A stretch of 13,824 nt of DNA from Rhodosalinus sp046542825 (GTDB lineage Bacteria; Pseudomonadota; Alphaproteobacteria; Rhodobacterales; Rhodobacteraceae), in contig NZ_JBKHAQ010000078.1 of assembly GCF_046542825.1 (NCBI RefSeq), positions 1-13,824 on the forward strand, in the 5' to 3' direction. A model generated the notes under the pieces. That model was not told the DNA's origin. It made no database searches and saw only the letters and a program-made list of their open reading frames with translations. Below, piece by piece: positions 1-6,196 of the stretch. The stretch's first letter is position 1, and each line of letters begins with the position of its first letter. The position numbers and the translations under genes were made by a program.

Positions 1-1293
1 CGGCGCGTCGTTCTTGCGCGTGAGCATGACGAAGCGGGTCACGTCGGGGCCCACCTCGTCCACCACGTCGCGCAGGGTGACGAAGGTGCCCGCGCGCTTC
101 GACATCTTGAATGGCTCGCCCCCCTTGTAGAGCCTGACCAGCTGCATCAGCCTGATGTCGAGCGGCACGCGGTTGCCCGACAGCGCGGCCACCGCCGCCT
201 TCATCCGCTTGACGTAGCCGCCGTGGTCGGCGCCGAAGACGTCGATCAGCCAGTCGAAGCCACGCTCGACCTTGTCGAAATGATAGGCGATGTCAGGCGC
301 GAAATAGGTCCAGCTGCCGTCCGACTTCATCACCGGGCGGTCCACGTCGTCGCCGTAGTCGGTGGAGCGGAAGAGCGTCTGCTCGCGCGGCTCCCAGTCC
401 TCGGGCGTCTTGCCCTTGGGCGGCTCCAGCACGCCCTCGTAGAGCAGGCCCTTCTCGCGCAGGCTGTCGAGCGCGGCCTCGATCCGGCCGGTGCCGTAGA
501 GCGACTTCTCGGAGAAGAAGACGTCCATCGCCACGCCGAGCGCCTTCAGATCCTCGCGGATCAGGTCCATCATCGCCTCTGTGGCGAAATCGCGCACCGG
601 CGCGAGCCACTCGGCCTCCGGCTTGCCGAGGTAGGCATCGCCCACCTTGTCCTTGAGCGCCGCGCCCACCGGGATGAGGTAGTCGCCCGGATAGGTTCCC
701 TCCTCGAAGGCGACCTCCTGCCCGTGTGCCTCGAGATAGCGCAGGTAGACGGAGCGGGCGAGCACCTCGACCTGCGCGCCGCCGTCGTTGATGTAGTATT
801 CGCGGGTCACGACGTAGCCGGCGAAATCCAGCAGGCTGGCCAGCGCATCGCCGAAGACCGCGCCGCGCGTGTGGCCCACATGCAGCGGCCCCGTCGGGTT
901 GGCCGAGACGTATTCGACGTTGACCGACTGCCCCTGCCCCAGCGCCGAACGCCCGAAATCGCGCCCCTCGCCCAGCGCGGCGGCAAGCAGGCCGTGCCAC
1001 ACGGCGGGCGCGAGGCGCAGGTTGAGAAAGCCGGGCCCGGCCACCTCGGCGCGGGCCACGCGCGGGTCGGCGGCGAGACGGTCGGCCAGTGCCTGAGCGA
1101 TGTCGCGCGGCTTCATCCCTGCGGGCTTGGCCAGGACCATCGCGGCATTGGTCGCCATGTCGCCATGCGCGGGATCGCGCGGCGGTTCGACCGTGACGTT
1201 CGACAGGTCCAGCCCCTGCGGCAGCGTGCCCTCCGCCTCCAGCGCCCGAAGTGCGGCGATGACGCCGCCATGGATCTCGGAAAACAGGTTCAT
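1..1293 (-). CDS. argS: Arginyl-tRNA synthetase, 3' end cut by window edge
   Basis: Charges tRNA-Arg with arginine in the cytoplasm (class I synthetase). The reading frame starts at ATG (1293-1291) with MNLFSEIHGGVIAAL and stays open to base 1, giving 431 residues. The family is usually about 560-590 aa, so roughly 150 C-terminal residues (anticodon-binding helical domain) lie outside the window. Visible hallmarks: the N-terminal Add-1-like region; the HIGH signature as HVGH at about residues 138-141 within NPTGPLHVGHTRGA; and KMSKR at about residues 396-400 (bases 94-108). The start is supported by GGGGAG four bases upstream. A promoter-like TTGACG and a long inverted repeat precede it. It lies 134 bases downstream of the AHL synthase gene in the same direction, but the intervening palindrome and its own promoter suggest separate transcription. 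Identification is very secure. Confidence 0.97.
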   Translation of the reverse strand, partial: MNLFSEIHGGVIAALRALEAEGTLPQGLDLSNVTVEPPRDPAHGDMATNAAMVLAKPAGMKPRDIAQALADRLAADPRVARAEVAGPGFLNLRLAPAVWHGLLAAALGEGRDFGRSALGQGQSVNVEYVSANPTGPLHVGHTRGAVFGDALASLLDFAGYVVTREYYINDGGAQVEVLARSVYLRYLEAHGQEVAFEEGTYPGDYLIPVGAALKDKVGDAYLGKPEAEWLAPVRDFATEAMMDLIREDLKALGVAMDVFFSEKSLYGTGRIEAALDSLREKGLLYEGVLEPPKGKTPEDWEPREQTLFRSTDYGDDVDRPVMKSDGSWTYFAPDIAYHFDKVERGFDWLIDVFGADHGGYVKRMKAAVAALSGNRVPLDIRLMQLVRLYKGGEPFKMSKRAGTFVTLRDVVDEVGPDVTRFVMLTRKNDAP

Positions 1294-1320
1294 GGCACTC
1301 CCCGATCAAGGCTGCGCCGG

Positions 1321-1348
1321 GGTGTATCATGCGCGCGGCGGGCGTCAA
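1321..1348 (-). promoter_or_regulatory. Putative argS promoter
   Basis: On the minus strand TTGACG (1348-1343) is followed after 16 bases by TACACC (1326-1321), with the overlapping ATGATACAC as an alternative -10. This would give a leader of about 20 bases before the argS ATG. The -35 match is good and the -10 match is mediocre. The -35 lies in the loop of the 1328-1361 inverted repeat. Inferred from consensus similarity only. Confidence 0.4.
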
Positions 1349-1361
1349 CGCCGCGCGCATG
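1328..1361. repeat. Perfect 13-bp inverted repeat (8-base loop) between luxI-like gene and argS
   Basis: CATGCGCGCGGCG at 1328-1340 is exactly the reverse complement of CGCCGCGCGCATG at 1349-1361, with GGCGTCAA between. It could fold as a very stable hairpin in the transcript of the AHL synthase gene (terminator-like, but no U-run follows) or act as a protein-binding palindrome on DNA. It sits over the presumed argS promoter, so it may serve both genes. The symmetry is directly seen; the function is inferred. Confidence 0.7.
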
Positions 1362-1371
1362 GCCGCTCGGT

Positions 1372-1385
1372 GGCCCTTGCGGGCC
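1372..1385 (-). terminator. Short GC hairpin downstream of luxI-like gene
   Basis: On the minus strand GGCCC-GCAA-GGGCC forms a 5-bp stem closed by a GNRA-type tetraloop, about 43 bases after the AHL synthase stop. No U-tract follows, so intrinsic termination is uncertain. It may act together with the larger inverted repeat just beyond it. Confidence 0.3.
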
Positions 1386-1427
1386 GTCTCGCTCGTGCTG
1401 GCGCCAAGACGTTCCGAAGGCGCGCGG

Positions 1428-2132
1428 TCACGGCCATGACGCCTCCGCCCGGCCGGCAGGGACCCGGGGCCGCGCCGCGAGAGGGGCCATCCCGCAGGCT
1501 CGGGCGCTGCGGACCGGCACGGGTGCCGGCGCGGCGTCGAAGTCCCGCGCGATCCAGCGCGCCACCAGGTCGGACGACAGCCCGGCGCGGGCGGCGACGC
1601 GCGTCTCGGCCTGGGGCGTCAGGCGCCACAGGCCCACGCCGATGCGGTCGCGTCCCGTGCCGTGGCGGCCGAGCACCTCCGGCGCGGCGCCGATGCGGGT
1701 ATAGATCCGCTCCATCCGCGCGTCGAAGACGCCCAGCAGATGGTCGAGCCCGGCGGCCCGCATCACCGCGCCGCCGCCCAGCATCAGCGCGGCGGCGACC
1801 CGCCCCTCGGCCCCAGGCGCGAGGCAGAAGCGCGTCACCTCCCAGATGAAGGGGCTGGCGATGCGGCCTGCCAGGTCGGCGAAATGCTCGTTGAGCATGC
1901 AGCGTCCGACCGTTGGCATCAGCCGGAAGGAGCCGCCGTGCCCGCCATCCGCGCGCTGCCAGATCAGGTAGAGCGGATCGAGGTCGTCGTAGGCGTCGCG
2001 CTCGCGGCCCGTCGCGTCAACGCGCACGTCCCAGCCCAGGCGGTCGCGGAATTGCGCGGCGCGGTGGCGGAACATCTCCTCGGCCAGTCGCGGGTGGTCG
2101 CCGAGCCGGTCGGCGGAAAGCAGTCTGAGCAT
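1428..2132 (-). CDS. Acyl-homoserine-lactone synthase, LuxI family
   Basis: Makes an N-acyl-homoserine lactone signal from S-adenosylmethionine and an acyl-ACP or acyl-CoA. Length 234 aa. All the residues usually conserved in LuxI proteins can be placed: R24, F28, W34 in the N-terminal part; the E44-x-D46-x-x-D49 cluster; R70 in the GSFRLMPT segment; F84; and E98/R101 in FIWEVTRF. The C-terminal 30 or so residues are Ala/Pro/Arg-rich and look like a low-complexity tail. The ATG start (2132) has an AGGGGGG Shine-Dalgarno-like run about 5-7 bases upstream. It lies 81 bases downstream of the LuxR-type receptor gene in the same direction, the usual receptor-then-synthase pairing. The acyl chain made cannot be read from sequence, so no species-specific gene name is given. 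Confidence 0.93.
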   Translation of the reverse strand: MLRLLSADRLGDHPRLAEEMFRHRAAQFRDRLGWDVRVDATGRERDAYDDLDPLYLIWQRADGGHGGSFRLMPTVGRCMLNEHFADLAGRIASPFIWEVTRFCLAPGAEGRVAAALMLGGGAVMRAAGLDHLLGVFDARMERIYTRIGAAPEVLGRHGTGRDRIGVGLWRLTPQAETRVAARAGLSSDLVARWIARDFDAAPAPVPVRSARACGMAPLAARPRVPAGRAEASWP

Positions 2133-2213
2133 CCGGGCCCCCCTGTTGCCTGTCGATGCGGCATCCTTGGGGAGCGGAGGGTTTACGCAGCCCTGCAGCG
2201 GCGCGCGTTGCGC

Positions 2214-2936
2214 TCAGGGTCCGATAACGATCAGCCCGCGGCTCATCGCGCGGGCCACGGCGTGAGTGGTGTTGAGGGCGCCCAGCTTGAAGCGCGCGCT
2301 TTCGATGTAGGCCCGCAGCGTGTGTTCCGAGATCGACAGCGTCTGTGCCACCTGCGCGCGGGAATAGCCGATGGCGAGCAGCGTCATCGCGTCCACCTCG
2401 CGCGGGGAAAGCTGCGCCTGATGCGCCGGCAGGCGGTCGGCCTCAAACTCCAGCGCCTGCTGGTTGAAGGCGTGGGCCACAAGGATCAGCTCGCGCCTGT
2501 GCGCCTCGGTAAAGGCGGCCCAGGTCGCGTCGTCGCAGTCGTGGTTGACGGTGAACAGTGCGAACTGTCCCGACGGCCCCCGGATGGGAACGGAAAAGCC
2601 CTGCCGGCCCAGCCCGTGGGCGCGCGCGTCGCGCAGGAAGGCCCGGGCCGGGCGCGCGGACCAGTCCAGCCGCTTCCAGTCCACGGGGTGGAAGCGGCGG
2701 TAGCAGCCCTGGATCACGGGGTCGACGCGCAGGTAGCCTTGCTCGAGGTAGCGTTCCACCCATTCGGGTGGATAGGTGCCGCACCCGAACTGCGAGCCGG
2801 TCGAACTGACCCAGTGATAGACGAGGTGATCGACGCCGTAATGCGGGCGCAGCGCCTCGATCGCGGTCTGCAGGTCCTCAGGTGCAGTGGCGGCCTCCAG
2901 CCGCTCCAGAATCCATTCCAGCCGCGATCCGCTCAC
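2214..2936 (-). CDS. LuxR-family AHL-responsive transcriptional regulator
   Basis: A 240-aa quorum-sensing receptor/activator. The N-terminal autoinducer-binding domain (about 1-165) carries the expected positions: W59 and Y63 in PEWVERYLEQGYLRVDPV, D72, W87 in HPVDWKRL, and G113 in RQGFSVPIRG. The C-terminal LuxR-type helix-turn-helix (about 176-235) reads LSPREVDAM...ISEHTLRAYIESARFKLGA...THAVARA. The start codon is GTG (2936-2934): the frame has no nearby ATG, and AAGGGGAAG lies about 8-10 bases upstream. Its first 59 bases overlap the end of the 68-aa ORF in another frame, which suggests translational coupling. It is followed by the LuxI-type synthase, so it probably responds to that product. 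Whether it activates or represses without ligand is unknown. Confidence 0.93.
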   Translation of the reverse strand: MSGSRLEWILERLEAATAPEDLQTAIEALRPHYGVDHLVYHWVSSTGSQFGCGTYPPEWVERYLEQGYLRVDPVIQGCYRRFHPVDWKRLDWSARPARAFLRDARAHGLGRQGFSVPIRGPSGQFALFTVNHDCDDATWAAFTEAHRRELILVAHAFNQQALEFEADRLPAHQAQLSPREVDAMTLLAIGYSRAQVAQTLSISEHTLRAYIESARFKLGALNTTHAVARAMSRGLIVIGP

Positions 2937-3084
2937 CGGCCGACTTCCCCTTCGCCGCCGACGCGATCTCGGACATGGCGGTCAGGCGCACCTCGCCCAG
3001 CTCCCCGGCGAGACGCGGCAGACCGTTTGCGAGGGCGAAGGTCCCAAGGTCCTCGAGAACGTCGAGTATCCAGTCGTGCTGCAT
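2878..3084 (-). CDS. Small 68-aa protein upstream of and overlapping luxR
   Basis: A short ORF starting MQHDWILDVLEDLGTFALANGL with a predicted helical, amphipathic N-terminal half (about residues 1-45) and a Gly/Ala/Lys-rich tail ending RHCT. I recall similar MQHDWILDVL-type small proteins beside LuxR genes in Rhodobacteraceae, but no function is known to me. The stop (2878-2880) lies inside luxR, so the two genes overlap by 59 bases in different frames. The N-terminal portion is outside the overlap and looks protein-like, whereas the overlapping tail has less constraint. No strong Shine-Dalgarno is visible. Position suggests it is the first gene of the luxR-luxI transcript. It could be a cofactor or anti-activator of the LuxR protein, or mainly a leader ORF that tunes luxR translation; both are inference. 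Confidence 0.7.
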   Translation of the reverse strand: MQHDWILDVLEDLGTFALANGLPRLAGELGEVRLTAMSEIASAAKGKSAGERIAAGMDSGAAGGRHCT

Positions 3085-3106
3085 GAGAACTCTCGCTGCG
3101 GAAGTG

Positions 3107-3130
3107 TTAATACATGGTTAATGCAACCAT
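3107..3130 (-). promoter_or_regulatory. Candidate promoter/operator for the luxR operon (ATGGTT-N5-AACCAT)
   Basis: On the minus strand ATGGTT-GCATT-AACCAT (3130-3114) is a perfect 6-bp inverted repeat with a 5-base spacer. It is directly followed by TATTAA (3112-3107), a good -10 candidate 22-23 bases before the small ORF ATG. The region is conspicuously A/T-rich compared with its surroundings. The spacing would place the palindrome between -10 and -35, a typical repressor position. It does not match the classic lux box (CTG-N10-CAG). Confidence 0.4.
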
Positions 3131-3233
3131 AGCACGTCAGAGCGCCACACAGTATTCGCCACTCGGACCCCCCCTGAAATGGCGGGGCGGCACGCGCCAG
3201 GTGCCTGTCACGCCTCGCGCAATGCGGAATGGG

Positions 3234-3265
3234 TCGCCGCGGCCCTCCTCCTCCGGCCGCGGCGA
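3234..3265 (-). terminator. Hairpin 6 bases after ccr stop
   Basis: TCGCCGCGGCC at 3234-3244 is the exact reverse complement of GGCCGCGGCGA at 3255-3265 (11-bp stem, loop CTCCTCCTCC on the plus strand). It starts 5-6 bases past the ccr stop codon, which is where an intrinsic terminator or mRNA-stabilising hairpin belongs. No U-run follows on the minus strand, as is common in GC-rich alphaproteobacteria. The rest of the 186-base gap (3085-3270) holds the luxR-operon promoter candidate and nothing else I can identify. Confidence 0.6.
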
Positions 3266-3270
3266 TTCGC

Positions 3271-4557
<1,287 letters not shown>

Positions 4558-4608
4558 TCAGGCCTCCCTCGCGAATCCTCGCGCAACCGGTATCGGTCGC
4601 GCCGCCCG

Positions 4609-4638
4609 GGGATACTTTCGCCCGCGCAACATTGCAAC
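4609..4638 (-). promoter_or_regulatory. Putative ccr promoter with GCAAC/TTGC regulator half-sites
   Basis: On the minus strand TTGCAA (4637-4632), a 17-base spacer, and TATCCC (4614-4609) form a plausible promoter with a leader of about 45 bases. The -35 overlaps two direct GCAAC repeats (4626-4630 and 4634-4638, plus strand) within GCGCAACATTGCAAC. A third GCGCAAC lies at 4581-4587. TTGC/GCAA half-sites resemble the binding motifs described for ScfR-type regulators (RamB, PccR, MccR) of acyl-CoA metabolism, and the 10-mer at 4624-4633 recurs before ecm. Regulator identity is inference. Confidence 0.45.
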
Positions 4639-4678
4639 ACCCTACACGGGGCGATTGAAACTTTATGACCGAGCATCT

Positions 4679-4695
4679 GCAGAATTCTATTCTGC
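4679..4695 (-). repeat. 7-bp inverted repeat across the stop codon of the PlsB-like gene
   Basis: GCAGAAT (4679-4685) and ATTCTGC (4689-4695) are perfect reverse complements separated by TCT. The TAG stop of the acyltransferase gene (4689-4687) lies within it. It could be a weak hairpin ending that transcript or an upstream operator for ccr. There is no U-tract. Symmetry seen; role not known. Confidence 0.5.
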
Positions 4696-6033
4696 GACCG
4701 CAGCATCGGGGGGAAGCAGATGCGCAATGGACCGCGCGTAGAAGTCCAGCAAAGGGGTCTCCGCCGCTGCGGGAACGAGGGTGTCGCCCTTTTCGGAAAC
4801 GATCTTGCGGGCCGCAAGCTGCGCCACGGCCTGGTCAAGCACGCGCGGGGCAAAGGCTTCCTCGCCCAGTGCATCGGCCAGCGCCGCGGCGCGGGCATGC
4901 AGCGTCTCGCGCGGCATCGCACCTTCGTGACGCAACAGATGCGCCACCAGCGGCACCGGCACCACCGGCACCGCGGCGCCGATGCGCCGCATCAGCGCCA
5001 GGGCCAGGGCCTGCGGCTCCGCCTCGCCCGCACCCCGGAAGGCCGAAAGCGACAGCGGCCGCCCGAACCGCACGGCGGCCTGACCGAAGCGCCGGTGCCG
5101 GCCCGTGACCTTCAGCCAGAACTGACCCAGAACGAAACGCGCGATCGCCAGCGGGCGCGCGCGGAAACGGCGCTCGCCCGTGCCGCCGGCCCGTGTGAGC
5201 AGCCGGTCCTCCAGCACCCGGTCGTAATTGAGCCCCACCGGCACGAAGATCACGTCGCGCCCGTCGTGCTCGGCCTCGGCGATGTATTTCATCAGGCCCA
5301 GCTTCGGCGCCCCGAGCCCGCCCGTCAGGCTGAGCCCGCCCTCGGGATAGATGGCCTGTGTCACGCCGCCCTTGGTGGCGAGCTGCACGTAGCGCGCCAG
5401 CACCCGGCGATAGAGCATGTTGCCCTCGCGCCTGCGGATGAAGTAGCCGCCCAGCGCCCGGATCAGCCGCGACACCGGCCAGACCCGCGCCCATTCGCCC
5501 ACCGCGTAGGCCAGCGGCGAGGTCTCGGCGACCAGGTGGGTCAGCAGGACATAATCCATGTTGCTGCGATGGTTCATCACGAAGACCACCGTCGCCTCGC
5601 GGTCGATCGCGGCAACCACCTCGGCCCGCTCCAGCCGCACCGCATAAAGCGTGCCCGACAGCCAGCGCGCGAGACGGATGGCAAGGCCGAAATAGAGCGA
5701 GGTGGAAAAGGCCGGCACGATCTCGCGCGCGTAGCGGCGGGCGCGCTGGAAGGCGACGTTTTCGGGGATCCCCTCGGCCTTGGCGGTGGCGACGACGGCG
5801 CGGCTTACCTCGGGATCGTAGATCAGGCGCTGGATCGTGTCGTGCCGCTCGGCCAGCTTGAAGGGCTGGATCGGACGCTGCAGGCGTTCGTTCAGCCGGG
5901 CGACACCGCGCTCCAGCCGGCGGCGAAAGAACCAGCGCACGGAGGGAAACAGGAAATGCGAGGCAAAGGTCACGCCCGCGAAGGCGAGGATCAGCAGGAA
6001 GAGCCAGAGCGGCAGGGTCACGGGCGCGGTCAT
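4687..6033 (-). CDS. PlsB-like glycerol-3-phosphate/lysophosphatidate acyltransferase, membrane-anchored
   Basis: A 448-aa member of the PlsB/PlsC acyltransferase superfamily, likely acylating a glycerolipid precursor at the inner membrane. Block I is NHRSNMDYVLL with the catalytic H-x4-D at about H155 and D160; block II is GGYFIRRREGN at about 195-205; block III is YPEGG at about 229-233, followed by TGGLGAPKLGL. One transmembrane segment (about residues 7-29, LPLWLFLLILAFAGVTFASHF) is near the N-terminus. The frame extends upstream to 6210, but that extension crosses the ecm start and promoter. MTAPVTLPLWLF at 6033 places the membrane segment at the N-terminus and is preferred, although no clear Shine-Dalgarno precedes it. 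It sits between ccr (same strand) and divergent ecm. PlsB-like 1-acyltransferase is the best reading; the acyl donor and exact acceptor cannot be told from sequence. Confidence 0.85.
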   Translation of the reverse strand: MTAPVTLPLWLFLLILAFAGVTFASHFLFPSVRWFFRRRLERGVARLNERLQRPIQPFKLAERHDTIQRLIYDPEVSRAVVATAKAEGIPENVAFQRARRYAREIVPAFSTSLYFGLAIRLARWLSGTLYAVRLERAEVVAAIDREATVVFVMNHRSNMDYVLLTHLVAETSPLAYAVGEWARVWPVSRLIRALGGYFIRRREGNMLYRRVLARYVQLATKGGVTQAIYPEGGLSLTGGLGAPKLGLMKYIAEAEHDGRDVIFVPVGLNYDRVLEDRLLTRAGGTGERRFRARPLAIARFVLGQFWLKVTGRHRRFGQAAVRFGRPLSLSAFRGAGEAEPQALALALMRRIGAAVPVVPVPLVAHLLRHEGAMPRETLHARAAALADALGEEAFAPRVLDQAVAQLAARKIVSEKGDTLVPAAAETPLLDFYARSIAHLLPPDAAVAE

Positions 6034-6082
6034 CCGGGGGATATTGAAGCCTGTCGGGGCCGTCGTAAATCCTGCAGCGACA

Positions 6083-6112
6083 CCGCGGCAGTCGTTCCCT
6101 GCCATGCCGCGG
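6083..6112. repeat. 8-bp inverted repeat in the plsB-like/ecm divergent promoter
   Basis: CCGCGGCA (6083-6090) and TGCCGCGG (6105-6112) are perfect reverse complements with a 14-base spacer. An alternative inner pair GGCAG/CTGCC (6087-6091, 6099-6103) nests inside. It lies between the two divergent starts in a 163-base intergenic region and could be a regulator site or a 5'-leader hairpin for the acyltransferase gene. Confidence 0.4.
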
Positions 6113-6121
6113 CGCGGCGAA

Positions 6122-6150
6122 TTGACCGGGCAGATCGTTTCAAGTAGATC
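6122..6150 (+). promoter_or_regulatory. Putative ecm promoter
   Basis: TTGACC (6122-6127), a 17-base spacer, and TAGATC (6145-6150) fit a housekeeping sigma promoter, giving a transcript start near 6157 and a leader of about 40 bases before the ecm ATG. Consensus-based inference. Confidence 0.5.
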
Positions 6151-6157
6151 GCGCCAT

Positions 6158-6172
6158 GCGCAACATTCTTGC
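6158..6172 (+). promoter_or_regulatory. Candidate regulator site upstream of ecm, shared with ccr
   Basis: GCGCAACATTCTTGC contains the perfect inverted repeat GCAA-N5-TTGC (6160-6163, 6169-6172). Its first ten bases are identical to 4624-4633 upstream of ccr. It lies just at or after the predicted ecm transcription start. Proposed as the binding site of a common regulator of the ethylmalonyl-CoA genes; inferred. Confidence 0.4.
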
Positions 6173-6196
6173 CCACCCAAAGAGCGAGGCCCCGAG

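Noticed and set aside
223..1704. 493-aa open frame on the plus strand
   Set aside because: It is antisense to argS and the AHL synthase, whose conserved motifs are unmistakable. Its Arg/Ala/His-rich composition is typical of a frame opposite a GC-rich gene.
2133..2213. Lux box between luxR and luxI
   Set aside because: Only short accidental symmetries (GATGC-G-GCATC, GCAG-CC-CTGC) are present; no CTG-N10-CAG-like 20-bp element was found.
3189..3205. GGCAC-N7-GTGCC small inverted repeat
   Set aside because: A 5-bp stem is frequent by chance in sequence of this GC content, and it has no clear positional role.
4720..6147. 475-aa open frame on the plus strand
   Set aside because: Antisense to the PlsB-like gene; no domain resemblance.
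5837..6196. 120-residue N-terminal extension of ecm
   Set aside because: It overlaps the acyltransferase gene, contains the promoter-like elements, and has no resemblance to the mutase family, which begins at the 6197 ATG.
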